From NCBI RefSeq assembly GCF_036625195.1, contig NZ_JAZKUG010000001.1, positions 434,001 to 498,000 on the forward strand: 64,000 bases of DNA, written 5' to 3'. The notes below the pieces were generated by a model. That model ran no database searches and was not told the origin of the DNA. It worked only from the letters and a program-made list of their open reading frames with translations. This document shows, one piece after another, positions 35,319 through 45,866 of this stretch; position 1 is the first letter of the stretch; the number at the start of each line of letters is the position of its first letter. The DNA is from Accumulibacter sp. Lineage in GTDB: Bacteria; Pseudomonadota; Gammaproteobacteria; Burkholderiales; Rhodocyclaceae. A program made the translations under genes and the position numbers.

Positions 35319-38300
35319 GTGGCCAAAAAACTACCTCACACAGCACGAAAGCTCAGACTGCGGACTTCCGTCTGCGCCGTGGCCTCTTCGCTGGCGCTCG
35401 CCGTTTTCCCGCTCCCCGGCCATGCGGCCGGACTGGGCAAGCTGACCGTCTTCTCGGGACTCGGGCAACCCCTGCGCGCCGAGCTGGAGGTCTTTGCCAG
35501 CCGCGAGGAACTGGCTGGCCTGAAGGCGCAGATCGCCTCACCGGAGGCGTTCAAGCAGGCCGGAGTGGAGTACAGCTCGACTCTCTCCGGTCTCTCCGTG
35601 AATGTCGACAAGCGCCCGAACGGCCAGGCCGTCATCCGGCTGACGTCGGCCCGGCCGATCAACGAACCCTTCGTCGATGTCCTCGTCGAACTCAACTGGC
35701 CGACGGGCCGCCTTCTGCGCGAGTACACGTTCCTCCTCGATCCGCCGGAGTTCGCCGCCCGCACGGCACCGGCGCCGAGCGTTGCACGACCGCTCGCAGC
35801 GGTCAGCCCGCCCGCCGAGAGTCGGCCCAGCGAAGAGCGCGCGCCGCGAGCGGTACGGCCGCGTGCCAGCGAACAGCGGCTACCGGCAAACGACGGCGGG
35901 GCGACCCACGAGGTCAAGCGTGGCGAGACCCTGAGCCAGATCGCGCGCGAACTGAAGCCGGAAGGCGTGTCGCTCGACCAGATGCTGCTCGGGCTGTTCC
36001 GGGCCAACCCGGATGCCTTCGACCAAGGCAACATCAACCGCCTGAAGGCCGGCAAGGTGCTCTCGGTGCCTGATCGGGCAGCGCTCGAGGCGATCCCGAA
36101 GGGCGAGGCGCAGAATGTCATCGTCGCCCAGTCGGCCGACTGGGGAACCTATCGCAAGAGGCTCGGCGCCGCGGCTGCCGAAGCGCCGGCGCGGGAAGAA
36201 GGTCCAAGGCAGCAGGCTGCCGGCCGGGTCAGTACCCGGGTCGAGGACAAGGCGGCGGGACCCGTCGAGCCGCGGGATCAGCTCAAGGTCTCGAAGACCG
36301 AATCCGCGGATGCCAAACCACTGTCAGCACAGAAGCGCGGCGACGAAGATCTGATCGCCAAGGAGAAGGCACTCCGGGACGCCAATGAACGCTTGGCAAC
36401 GCTCGAGCGGAATGTAGCCGAACTGCAGCGACTGCTCGAGATGAAGAGCCAGACGCTGGCGGATCTCGAGCGTCAGTCTGCCGGCAAACCGGCGCCGGCA
36501 CCAACCGGCGCACAGCCTCCAGCAAGCCCGGTGACGGCAGCCGCCCCCGCAGCAATCCCGACGCCCCCCCCGACGCCCGCCCCTGGCGTAGCGGCACCAG
36601 CACCGGCAGCAGCGCCCGCAGGCCCACCGGCCGAGGCGAAGCCGGCCGATCCCGCCGTGCCGGCACAGCCACCGCGGGTCGACGCGCCACCGCCGCCGCC
36701 AACGCCGGTTGTGGAGGCAGCCAAGACACCGCAACCGCCGGCCGCGAAACCTGCCCCACCGCCGCCAGCGGCGGAAGAACCGGGCTTCCTCGCCGATCTT
36801 CTGGGCAATCCGGTGACCCTCGCCGGCGGTGGCGGCATCGCGGCACTGCTCGCCGGATACTGGTTCTACAAACGCCGTCGCGAAGGTGCCGCCGAAACGG
36901 AACTGGCTGCGTCCGGCAGCTTGACGCCATTCGGCGAGAGCGTGGCCGACAAGTCGATATTCCGCAACACCGGCGGGCAGACTGTCGACACCTCGCACTC
37001 GATCGGGCAGACCGATTTCAGCCAGGCTGGACCCGGGAGCATCGACACGGACGAGGTCGACCCTGTCGCCGAGGCCGACGTCTATATGGCTTACGGGCGC
37101 GACGCCCAGGCCGAGGAGATCCTGCTCGAAGCCAAGCAGAAGGAGCCCGGACGCCACGCCATCCATCTCAAGCTGCTGGAGATCTACCTGGCACGGGCCG
37201 ACGCCAAACCCTTCCTCTCCTTGGCGCAGGAACTCTCTGCGGCAACCGGCGGCGTTGGACCGGAGTGGGAGAAGGCTGCCAGCATGGGGCGGCAGCTGGC
37301 TCCGGAGAATCCACTGTTCGGCCAACCGGTTGCGGCGGCCGAGGCAGCCGGCATGCCGCCCGCCGCCATGCCCGCCACCACCGTCGTCGCAAGCGCAGCG
37401 ATGCCACCGGAAGAACTCGAGGACACACTCACCAGACCAGGGGAGCTGGCGGGAATCGTGGCGGCGGTCGGCGGGGCAGCGATCGCTGCGGCGGCAACAC
37501 CCACCCGTGACGATCAGGTGGTGGCGCAGGCATCGTCTGCCAGTCTCGAGGAACTCGACTTCGACCTCGGCGGGGACGGCGGCGGTCTGATGACACCGAG
37601 CGATGCCGGGGAAGTCGCGCTCGAGACGACGCTCGCCTTCGCTGCCCCACAGCACGAACAGACGCTCGATTTCGACCTCGAGACGTCGCTGCCGAAGGAC
37701 GCCATCCCGTCCGGCGAGCACGGCGATGCTGCGCGGCTGATCGACGATGCGAGTGCGCTCGAGGTCACGATGCTGGTCGCGCCGGAACTACCGGCAGGCG
37801 AACGCGCGTCCGGGGCGAGCCACGAGTTCGAGTTCGACCTCAGCGAGCCGGCTGCGGACGAACCCGCGTGGAAGGTCGCGACGCAACCCCAGGGGCCGCT
37901 GGACGAAGGGCCCGAAGGCGTTGCAGAAAGCGCGGAAGCGTTGGAATTCGACGTCCGCCTCACCGAGTCGACGGTGCTCGGCGAGGCGATGCAGAATCCA
38001 GCCTTCGACATGTCCTCGATTTCGCTCGATCTCGGACAGGCGGAGACCCTCACCGCAGGCGCCACGCCGTCCATGATGGGCGCGCTCGACTTCTCTTTCG
38101 GCGCAGATCAGGCCGAGACGGTGGTCAATCCGGACTTCGCTGCCGACCAGACCGATACCGAGGTCAATCCGAGCTTCGGCGAGGCCACGGCGCTGGCCGA
38201 GCAGGGCGAGATCAGCTCCAGTGAGGAAGTGGCAACGAAACTCGACCTCGCCCGGGCTTATCAGGAAATGGGCGACGCCGAAGGAGCACGCGAACTGCTG

Positions 38301-38375
38301 CAGGAAGTCGTCAACGAAGGTGATTCGGGACAGAGGCAAACAGCCCTGGCGCTCCTCGCGGCGCTGCGCGACTAG
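35319..38375 (+). CDS. fimV: FimV-type peptidoglycan-binding hub protein
   Basis: A 1018-residue inner-membrane protein of the FimV/HubP family, which gathers type IV pilus and polar factors. A signal sequence covers the first 40 residues (ending FPLPGHAAG), followed by the N-terminal FimV domain (LGKLTVFSGLGQPLRAELEV). A LysM motif occurs at about 205-255 (THEVKRGETLSQIARELKPE). Then come a coiled coil (350-395), a long Ala/Pro linker, one membrane segment (TLAGGGGIAALLAGYWFYKR, about 505-525) and an acidic cytoplasmic part. The C-terminus has the TPR-like FimV signature KLDLARAYQEMGDAEGAREL. It sits between asd and truA, its usual betaproteobacterial position. Confidence 0.92.
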   Translation: MAKKLPHTARKLRLRTSVCAVASSLALAVFPLPGHAAGLGKLTVFSGLGQPLRAELEVFASREELAGLKAQIASPEAFKQAGVEYSSTLSGLSVNVDKRPNGQAVIRLTSARPINEPFVDVLVELNWPTGRLLREYTFLLDPPEFAARTAPAPSVARPLAAVSPPAESRPSEERAPRAVRPRASEQRLPANDGGATHEVKRGETLSQIARELKPEGVSLDQMLLGLFRANPDAFDQGNINRLKAGKVLSVPDRAALEAIPKGEAQNVIVAQSADWGTYRKRLGAAAAEAPAREEGPRQQAAGRVSTRVEDKAAGPVEPRDQLKVSKTESADAKPLSAQKRGDEDLIAKEKALRDANERLATLERNVAELQRLLEMKSQTLADLERQSAGKPAPAPTGAQPPASPVTAAAPAAIPTPPPTPAPGVAAPAPAAAPAGPPAEAKPADPAVPAQPPRVDAPPPPPTPVVEAAKTPQPPAAKPAPPPPAAEEPGFLADLLGNPVTLAGGGGIAALLAGYWFYKRRREGAAETELAASGSLTPFGESVADKSIFRNTGGQTVDTSHSIGQTDFSQAGPGSIDTDEVDPVAEADVYMAYGRDAQAEEILLEAKQKEPGRHAIHLKLLEIYLARADAKPFLSLAQELSAATGGVGPEWEKAASMGRQLAPENPLFGQPVAAAEAAGMPPAAMPATTVVASAAMPPEELEDTLTRPGELAGIVAAVGGAAIAAAATPTRDDQVVAQASSASLEELDFDLGGDGGGLMTPSDAGEVALETTLAFAAPQHEQTLDFDLETSLPKDAIPSGEHGDAARLIDDASALEVTMLVAPELPAGERASGASHEFEFDLSEPAADEPAWKVATQPQGPLDEGPEGVAESAEALEFDVRLTESTVLGEAMQNPAFDMSSISLDLGQAETLTAGATPSMMGALDFSFGADQAETVVNPDFAADQTDTEVNPSFGEATALAEQGEISSSEEVATKLDLARAYQEMGDAEGARELLQEVVNEGDSGQRQTALALLAALRD

Positions 38376-38455
38376 AGGAGAAGACAGTCCACCCCGCTTG
38401 ACCGTACACCGGTAGCCCACGCGCGGCGACCAGAGACAGGAGGTCGAGCAGGAAC

Positions 38456-39052
38456 ATGCATCCGAGCATACTTCTCGCCGCTTGGTTCGTCGGGGTCGCT
38501 GCCATCCAGCTGCTTGCAGGGAAGCTGCTGCTGGCTGCCCTGATCGTGCTTCCCGTTTTCGGGACGGTGGCTTTGCGCGGCTGGCTGCAACTCGTCTCGC
38601 GTGCCCGCTGGCTGCTCGTGTCGCTGCTCGTCGTCGTGGCTTGGGGCACAGCCGGCGATGCGGCCTGGAACGTCCCGCTCGCGCCCAGCCGGGAGGGGCT
38701 GCGCGACGCCGGCACCCATGCCGGGCGACTGCTGTTGCTGCTGATGGCGGTCGTCGTGCTCAGGCAACGCCTGCCGCCACGCGAGATGTTGAGCGGCTTC
38801 TACCGCCTGCTGACGCCGCTGCGCCGCTGCGGACTCGATGTCGATCGCGCTCTCGTCCGTCTGCTCCTGACCCTCGACATGCAGGACCGCCTGCCGCGGC
38901 CGCGCGACTGGCGCGCCCTGCTCGCCGTACCCGCCAGCGGCGAGCCGCAGGTGTTCGAACTCAGCGATCGCGGCCTCTCACCATTCGACCACCTGCTCCT
39001 GGCGCTGCTGCTGATCAGCCTGCTGTCGCTGCTTGCGCTGGCGGTGGCCTGA
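38456..39052 (+). CDS. Membrane protein resembling EcfT/CbiQ
   Basis: A 198-residue membrane protein with five or so hydrophobic segments. The overall pattern resembles the transmembrane T component (EcfT/CbiQ) of energy-coupling-factor transporters: early helices, then a cytoplasmic helical region with arginines (RLPPREMLSGFYRLLTPLRR) and a last helix. No A or S component gene is close, so an active transporter cannot be claimed. It lies between fimV and truA with only 3 bases to truA, so the two are probably co-translated. The family match is from memory and moderate. Confidence 0.6.
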   Translation: MHPSILLAAWFVGVAAIQLLAGKLLLAALIVLPVFGTVALRGWLQLVSRARWLLVSLLVVVAWGTAGDAAWNVPLAPSREGLRDAGTHAGRLLLLLMAVVVLRQRLPPREMLSGFYRLLTPLRRCGLDVDRALVRLLLTLDMQDRLPRPRDWRALLAVPASGEPQVFELSDRGLSPFDHLLLALLLISLLSLLALAVA

Positions 39053-39055
39053 GAG

Positions 39056-39874
39056 ATGCGGGTCGCACTGGCGGTCGAGTACGATGGCAGCGGATTCCGC
39101 GGCTGGCAGCAGCAGCCGGGAGGAGGAACGGTCCAGGATGCCTTGCAGGAGGCCCTGCAGGAGTTCGCCCGGGTCCCGCTGCACGTCGTCTGTGCCGGAC
39201 GTACCGATGCCGGCGTCCACGCCTTGGGGCAGGTCGTCCATTTCGATACCACTCTGGAACGCTCGATGTATTCCTGGGTGCGCGGCGCCAACACCTTCCT
39301 GCCACCGGCAGTCGCCGTCCGCTGGGCGCAACGGGTTCCCGCCGAATTTCACGCCCGGTCGTCGGCCTCATCCCGGCACTATCGCTACGTCCTGCTCAAC
39401 CGCATGCACCGAACCGGAACCTGGCACGGGCGGGTGGCTTGGCACCACCACCCGCTCGACCTGCAGCGCATGCAGGAGGCAGCCACCATGCTGCTCGGCG
39501 AACGGGACTTTTCTGCCTTTCGCGCAGCCGAGTGCCAGGCGATCTCGCCGGTCAAGATCATGCAACGTGCGGACATCCGCCGCCATGGCGACCTCGTCGT
39601 ACTGGATTTTGTCGCCACCGCCTTCCTGCATCACATGGTGCGCAACCTGGTCGGCAGCTTGGTCGCCATCGGCCAGGGCCGGCATCGCCCGCAGTGGATC
39701 GGCGAGTTGCTCGCGAGTCGCGACCGCCGCCTGGCAGCGCCGACCTTCCCGGCCGCCGGCCTCTACCTGATCGCCGTGAACTATCCGGCACGATGGGGCC
39801 TGCCCACCGACGACGCCAGCGACTTCCTCTCGCTTCTGCCGGTCACTTGTCCAGCAACGGCAGCGACGCCATGA
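39056..39874 (+). CDS. truA: tRNA pseudouridine(38-40) synthase
   Basis: A 272-residue enzyme that makes pseudouridine in the anticodon arm of many tRNAs. The catalytic aspartate is D51 in CAGRTDAGVHALGQVVHFDT. The N-terminus VALAVEYDGSGFRGWQQQPG and the later FLHHMVRNLVGSLVAIGQG are typical TruA segments. Length is normal (E. coli 270). The stop overlaps the start of trpF (ATGA at 39871-39874), so the two are translationally coupled. Confidence 0.97.
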   Translation: MRVALAVEYDGSGFRGWQQQPGGGTVQDALQEALQEFARVPLHVVCAGRTDAGVHALGQVVHFDTTLERSMYSWVRGANTFLPPAVAVRWAQRVPAEFHARSSASSRHYRYVLLNRMHRTGTWHGRVAWHHHPLDLQRMQEAATMLLGERDFSAFRAAECQAISPVKIMQRADIRRHGDLVVLDFVATAFLHHMVRNLVGSLVAIGQGRHRPQWIGELLASRDRRLAAPTFPAAGLYLIAVNYPARWGLPTDDASDFLSLLPVTCPATAATP

Positions 39875-40518
39875 GCCCGCGCATCAAGATCTGCGGTCTC
39901 ACCCGGACGCAGGACCTGCAGCAGGCGGTGCAGGCGGGCGCCGATGCGCTGGGGCTGGTCTTCTATCCACCGAGTCCGCGCTACGTCGACCCGTCGACGG
40001 CTGCCCGCCTGGCAGGACACGCGCCGCCTTTCGTCTGCATCGTCGGGCTGTTCGTCAATGCCGATCCGCAGACGGTTCACGCAACGCTGGCACAGGTTCC
40101 GATTCACCTGCTGCAGTTTCACGGTGACGAAGACGAGGCCTACTGCCGCCAGTTCGACCGCCCCTACGTCAAGGCGGCGCGCGTCAGACCGGGGCTCGAT
40201 TTGTTACAATACGCAGCTGCTTTCCCGTCGGCTCAGGCCATCCTGCTCGACGCCTTCGTCGACGGCTACGGCGGCGGCGGCAAGGTCTTCGACTGGTCAC
40301 TGGTGCCCGCAGCACTGGGCAAGCCCCTGATCCTCTCCGGTGGTCTCGATGTGGACAACGTCGGCGAAGCGGTGCACCGCTTGCGACCTGCCGCGGTCGA
40401 CGTATCCTCGGGGGTCGAGGCGAGCAGGGGAATCAAGGATGCCGGCAAGATGCGCGCCTTCGTCGCGGCGGTGCGTGCGGCGGGGTCTTCCGGCGGAGCG
40501 GGCAGCAGGACATCGTAA
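39871..40518 (+). CDS. trpF: Phosphoribosylanthranilate isomerase
   Basis: A 215-residue TIM-barrel enzyme for the third step from anthranilate to tryptophan. The start KICGLTRTQDLQQAVQAGAD holds the catalytic cysteine (C8), and LQFHGDEDEAYC and ILSGGLDVDNVGEAV carry the phosphate and substrate contacts; the aspartate general acid is in ILLDAFVDGYGG. ATG 39871 overlaps the truA stop. Free-standing trpF next to trpB/trpA is usual in betaproteobacteria. Confidence 0.96.
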   Translation: MSPRIKICGLTRTQDLQQAVQAGADALGLVFYPPSPRYVDPSTAARLAGHAPPFVCIVGLFVNADPQTVHATLAQVPIHLLQFHGDEDEAYCRQFDRPYVKAARVRPGLDLLQYAAAFPSAQAILLDAFVDGYGGGGKVFDWSLVPAALGKPLILSGGLDVDNVGEAVHRLRPAAVDVSSGVEASRGIKDAGKMRAFVAAVRAAGSSGGAGSRTS

Positions 40519-40668
40519 GGGGTTGTGCATGCACACGAATTCTGCTGGCAGGACGCGGACGCGCTGGCGTCACCACCTGGCCAGACATACTTGAGGCGAG
40601 GTCAGCCTGCCGTTCCCGACTGATGCCGTGCCGGCATCCTGCTGCAATCCCTCGCAAGGAGTATGTTG

Positions 40669-41874
<1,206 letters not shown>

Positions 41875-41876
41875 CC

Positions 41877-42698
41877 ATGGGCAGAATCGAGCAAGTTTTC
41901 GCGCGCCTGCAGGGGGAAGGCCGCAAGGCGCTGATCCCGTTCATCACCGCCGGTGACCCGGACCCCGGCTTGACCGTCCCCTTGCTGCAGACGCTGGTCC
42001 GTGCAGGCGCCGACGTCATCGAGCTCGGTGTCCCCTTCTCCGACCCGATGGCCGACGGACCGACCATCCAGCGGGCATCGGAACGGGCACTGGCCAAGGG
42101 CGTCAGCCTGCGCCAGGTCCTGTCACTGGTCGCCACCTTCCGCGGCGAAGACCGGGCAACGCCGATCGTTCTCATGGGCTACGCGAACCCGATCGAAGCG
42201 ATGGGCGTCGAGTCCTTCGCCGCCGCCGCTGCCGCCGCTGGCGTGGACGGCGTGCTCGTGGTCGATTACCCGCCCGAGGAAAGCGCGGACTTCGCCGCTG
42301 CCCTGCAGCGGCACGCGATCGATCCGATCTTCCTGCTGGCGCCGACCTCGAGTGATGCGCGCATCGCCCAAGTGGGCGCGCTCGCCAGCGGTTACATCTA
42401 CTACGTCTCGTTGAAGGGCGTCACCGGGTCGGCGACGCTCGACGTCGCTGCGGTTGCTGCCCGCATCCCGGAAATCCGGGCGCGCACCGGCGTGCCGGTC
42501 GGTGTCGGCTTCGGCATCCGTGATGCGGCGACAGCCGCCGCCGTCGCCCGCATCGCCGATGCGGTGGTCGTCGGCAGCCGCCTGATCGAGGAGATCGAGC
42601 GATCCCCAGCCGCGACCGCCTGTGACAACGTACTGACCGTGCTCAGCGGCATCCGTCAAGCGATCGACGCCGCCGCACCTGCCACCGGAGAAACATGA
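41877..42698 (+). CDS. trpA: Tryptophan synthase alpha chain
   Basis: A 273-residue TIM-barrel subunit that splits indole-glycerol phosphate and channels indole to TrpB. The catalytic glutamate and aspartate lie in VIELGVPFSDPMADGPTIQ, and GVGFGIRDAATAAAVAR forms the phosphate site. The open frame extends upstream into trpB, but ATG 41877 gives the standard start MGRIEQVFARL. Its end overlaps accD by four bases (ATGA). Confidence 0.97.
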   Translation: MGRIEQVFARLQGEGRKALIPFITAGDPDPGLTVPLLQTLVRAGADVIELGVPFSDPMADGPTIQRASERALAKGVSLRQVLSLVATFRGEDRATPIVLMGYANPIEAMGVESFAAAAAAAGVDGVLVVDYPPEESADFAAALQRHAIDPIFLLAPTSSDARIAQVGALASGYIYYVSLKGVTGSATLDVAAVAARIPEIRARTGVPVGVGFGIRDAATAAAVARIADAVVVGSRLIEEIERSPAATACDNVLTVLSGIRQAIDAAAPATGET

Positions 42699-43579
42699 TG
42701 GGCTGGCTGAACAAGCTGCTGCCGCCGAAGATCAAACGCAACGACACCGGCATTGCCCGCCGGTCACCGCTGCCCGAGGGCCTGTGGAGCAAGTGCCCGG
42801 CCTGCGACGCCGTCCTCTACGCCAGTGACCTGGCGAACAACCGCAATGTCTGCCCCAAATGCGGTCATCACAAGCGGCTCGAGGCGCGTGCGCGAATCGA
42901 CCTGCTGCTCGACACCGAAGGACGCTCGGAGATCGCCGCCGAAGTGCTGCCGGTCGATGCGCTCTCCTTCCACGACAGCCGCCCGTATCCCGACCGTCTG
43001 CGGGATGCAACGACGGCGACCGGTGAAACCGACGCGCTGGTGGTCATGCGCGGCACGATCCGCAAGCTGCCGGCCGTCGTCGCCGCTTTCGAGTTCGAGT
43101 TCATGGGCGGCTCGATGGGCTCGGTCCTTGGGGAACGCTTCGTCCGCGGCGTCCGGGTGGCGATCGAGAACCGCGAACCATTCATTTGTGTCACCGCATC
43201 CGGCGGCGCGCGCATGCAGGAGGGACTGTTCTCGCTGCTGCAGATGGCCAAGACGACGGCCGTCCTGACGCGTCTCGCGCAGGCGAGGCTGCCGTTCATC
43301 TCGATTCTCGCCGATCCGACGATGGGTGGCGTCTCCGCCTCCTTCGCCTTCCTCGGCGATGTCGTGATTGCCGAACCCGGCGCGCTGGTCGGCTTCGCCG
43401 GTCCGCGGGTGATCGAACAGACGGTGCGCGAGACCCTGCCGGATGGCTTTCAACGCTCGGAGTTCCTGCTCGACAAGGGCGCCATCGACATGATCGTCGA
43501 TCGGCGGGAAATGAAGGAGCGCGTCGCGACCCTGCTGGCACTTCTGCAGAAGCGGCCGGCAGCAAACTTGCCTGGATGA
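42695..43579 (+). CDS. accD: Acetyl-CoA carboxylase carboxyltransferase beta subunit
   Basis: A 294-residue subunit that, with AccA, transfers CO2 from biotin to acetyl-CoA for fatty acid synthesis. A zinc ribbon is formed by C34, C37, C53 and C56 (CPACDAVLY and CPKCGHH). The crotonase-like part has ASGGARMQEGLFSLLQMAKT and MGGVSASFAFLGD, which build the oxyanion holes. It overlaps trpA at its start and lies one base before the folC start. The trpBA-accD-folC order is common in proteobacteria. Confidence 0.97.
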   Translation: MMGWLNKLLPPKIKRNDTGIARRSPLPEGLWSKCPACDAVLYASDLANNRNVCPKCGHHKRLEARARIDLLLDTEGRSEIAAEVLPVDALSFHDSRPYPDRLRDATTATGETDALVVMRGTIRKLPAVVAAFEFEFMGGSMGSVLGERFVRGVRVAIENREPFICVTASGGARMQEGLFSLLQMAKTTAVLTRLAQARLPFISILADPTMGGVSASFAFLGDVVIAEPGALVGFAGPRVIEQTVRETLPDGFQRSEFLLDKGAIDMIVDRREMKERVATLLALLQKRPAANLPG

Positions 43580-43580
43580 C

Positions 43581-44915
43581 GTGAGCGACGGCGCGTACAG
43601 CCCGGCGCCGGCCGACGAGCGGCTGCTCGCCTGCCGCGCGCTGGCACCCTGGCTGGCGCACCTCGAGCAACTCCATCCGCGTGGCCAGGCGGGGATTGAA
43701 CTCGGCCTCGAGCGCGTCCAGCGCGTACGCCAGGAGCTGGCGCAGGACCCGCGGTGCCCGCTGATCGTCGTCGGCGGAACCAACGGCAAGGGATCGACCT
43801 GCGCCTATCTCGAAGCGATCTACGCTCACGCCGGTCATCGCGTCGGCTGCTACACCTCGCCACACCTGCTGAACTACAACGAACGCATTCGCGTCGACCG
43901 ACAACCGGCAGGCGATGCCCTCATCTGTGCGGCCTTCGCCCACGTGGAAGCGGCGCGACAGGCTGCCGGGAACATCGCGCTGACATACTTCGAGTTCGGC
44001 ACGCTGGCGGCGATGGAAGTCTTCATCACACAACGGGTCGAGGTGCTGATCCTCGAGGTCGGACTGGGCGGCCGGCTGGATGCGGTCAACGCCTACACGC
44101 CCGATTGCGCCGTCGTCTGCAGCATCGCACTCGACCATACCGACTGGCTGGGCAGCGACCGCGAGGCCATCGGCTTCGAGAAGGCCGGCATCTTTCGCGC
44201 CGGCCGGGCGGCTTTCTGTGCCGATCCCGATCCGCCACGCTCGCTGCTGGCACACGCGCAGGCGATCGGCGCCGAGTTGCAGGTCCTCGGTCGCGATTTC
44301 GGCCATTTCGGCGATTCGCTGCAATGGACCTTCTGGGGTCGCGGCGGACTGCGGCGTGCGGGCCTCCCGCTGCCGGCTCTGCGCGGCGCTGGCCAGCTGC
44401 GCAACGCGGCGGTCGCGCTGGCTGTCGTCGAGTCGCTGCGCCCGCGGCTGCCGGTCGACATGCAGGCGGTGCGGCGCGGCCTGGTCGACCTCGCCCTGCC
44501 GGGACGCTTCCAGGTGCTCGCCGGGCGGCCGACCGTCGTTCTCGACGTCGCGCACAACCCGCAGGCGGTCAGCGGACTGGCAGAGAAGCTCGCCGAGCTG
44601 CCATTCGCCGCGAAGACGATCGCCGTCGTCGGCATGCTGGCCGACAAGGACATCGCCGGCTCGCTGGCGTCGCTCGCCGGCCGGGTAGACCACTGGCTGC
44701 TCGCCGACCTCGATGTCCCGCGTGGAGCCCCGGCCGCGACTCTGTCGGCGGCCGTGCGGCAGCGCGCACTCGGTGGTGAGATCGAATGCCTTTCTTCGGT
44801 AGCGAGTGCCTTCCGGCGTTCTGCCGAGCTGGCGGGCGAAAATGATAGAATTATCGTCTTTGGATCGTTCTACACGGTCGCGGCCGTCATGCGGAGCAGG
44901 CAGAATGACCGCTGA
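43581..44915 (+). CDS. folC: Bifunctional dihydrofolate/folylpolyglutamate synthase
   Basis: A 444-residue Mur-ligase-family enzyme that adds glutamate to dihydropteroate and to folates. The ATP loop is GGTNGKGST at residues 65-73. EVGLGGRLDAVNAYTPD, SIALDHTDWLG and the carbamylated-lysine region FEKAGIFRAGR follow in family order. VLDVAHNPQAV in the C-terminal domain is also typical. The start is GTG 43581, one base after the accD stop; the next in-frame candidates would lose conserved sequence. Confidence 0.95.
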   Translation: MSDGAYSPAPADERLLACRALAPWLAHLEQLHPRGQAGIELGLERVQRVRQELAQDPRCPLIVVGGTNGKGSTCAYLEAIYAHAGHRVGCYTSPHLLNYNERIRVDRQPAGDALICAAFAHVEAARQAAGNIALTYFEFGTLAAMEVFITQRVEVLILEVGLGGRLDAVNAYTPDCAVVCSIALDHTDWLGSDREAIGFEKAGIFRAGRAAFCADPDPPRSLLAHAQAIGAELQVLGRDFGHFGDSLQWTFWGRGGLRRAGLPLPALRGAGQLRNAAVALAVVESLRPRLPVDMQAVRRGLVDLALPGRFQVLAGRPTVVLDVAHNPQAVSGLAEKLAELPFAAKTIAVVGMLADKDIAGSLASLAGRVDHWLLADLDVPRGAPAATLSAAVRQRALGGEIECLSSVASAFRRSAELAGENDRIIVFGSFYTVAAVMRSRQNDR

Positions 44916-44942
44916 TCGACGCGCGTGGACTCCCGGATCGCG

Positions 44943-45866
44943 ATGACTGAAACATCTGACCCGCAGCTGCAACTGAAGAAACGGGCTCGTCGCCGCCTCG
45001 TCGGAGCCATCGCCTTCGCCGGCCTGGCGGCGATCGTCCTGCCGATCGTCATGGATCAGGAACCAAGGCAGCAACCGCAGGAGGTGCAGATACGCATCCC
45101 CGGCCAGGAACAGCCGCCCTTCCAGCCCAGGCTGGCGGCGCGCGACGCGCCGCCAGCGACCGCCACCGACAAGCCCGCCGTCGCTGCCGAGAAGGCGCCA
45201 CCGACTGCCGCTGAGCCGACGCCCAAAGAGGCAGCGGAGCCGCCCGCCCGTACCGGCGAAAGCAGGCTTGCCAAGCCAGCCGAAAAGGCGCCGGCAAAGA
45301 CCGAGGAGAGGAAGACTCCCAGGCTGGTCGAAAAACCGCCGGAAAGGAGCGCCGAGCAGAAAGTGGCGAAAGCGGCCGATAAACCTCCCGAGAAGGCGCC
45401 GGCCAAGACAGCCGACAAGCCGAAGGAGAAGACCGGCGACAAGGTGGCTGAGAAGAAGGCGGTCGACAGGGCAGTGGCCGAGAAGGGCAGCGACAAGGCG
45501 CCAGCGAAGAAGACCGAGAAGCCGCCCGAGGCGAGTTCCGAAGACGGCGGCAGCAAGCCGGCAACCGACGAAACGTCTGCCGCCGGCAGTCACCCCGCTG
45601 GCAAGTCGCCTGCCGCTCCGGCGGCCAAGCCGGGCGGCCAGCAAGTGATCGTCATCGGCGCCTTTGCCAACCCCGAGAACGTCAAGCAACTGCAGAGCAA
45701 GATCAGCGCTGCCGGCGTAAACACCTACACCGAAGTCCTGGAAACGCCCGACGGCAAGAAGACGCGCGTCCGGGCCGGCCCCTTCCCGAACCGTGAGGCT
45801 GCCGAAAAGGCGCTCGACAAGCTGAAGGCGATTGGCGTCAGTGGAGTCGTCGCCGGCAGGCAATGA
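44943..45866 (+). CDS. dedD: SPOR-domain cell-division protein (DedD type)
   Basis: A 307-residue bitopic membrane protein. A basic cytoplasmic start (KKRARRRLVG) is followed by one membrane segment (AIAFAGLAAIVLPIVM). A long Lys/Ala/Glu/Pro-rich periplasmic linker of about 190 residues comes next, and a C-terminal SPOR domain from about residue 230 (QQVIVIGAFANPENVKQLQS, then RVRAGPFPNREAAEKAL). SPOR domains bind denuded glycan strands at the division site. I prefer ATG 44943 to GTG 44925 because conserved DedD proteins begin just before the basic segment. The next gene overlaps by four bases (ATGA). Confidence 0.88.
   Translation: MTETSDPQLQLKKRARRRLVGAIAFAGLAAIVLPIVMDQEPRQQPQEVQIRIPGQEQPPFQPRLAARDAPPATATDKPAVAAEKAPPTAAEPTPKEAAEPPARTGESRLAKPAEKAPAKTEERKTPRLVEKPPERSAEQKVAKAADKPPEKAPAKTADKPKEKTGDKVAEKKAVDRAVAEKGSDKAPAKKTEKPPEASSEDGGSKPATDETSAAGSHPAGKSPAAPAAKPGGQQVIVIGAFANPENVKQLQSKISAAGVNTYTEVLETPDGKKTRVRAGPFPNREAAEKALDKLKAIGVSGVVAGRQ

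Noticed and set aside
36480..36780. Pro/Ala-rich run in fimV considered as tandem repeat
   Set aside because: No fixed repeat unit can be seen; FimV proteins normally have such linkers.
45200..45600. Repetitive Lys/Ala/Glu/Pro pattern in the SPOR gene
   Set aside because: This is the usual low-complexity linker of DedD-type proteins, not a DNA repeat array.
43296..45863. An 855-codon minus-strand frame opposite folC and dedD
   Set aside because: It is a shadow frame across two recognised genes, low-complexity, and has no domain.
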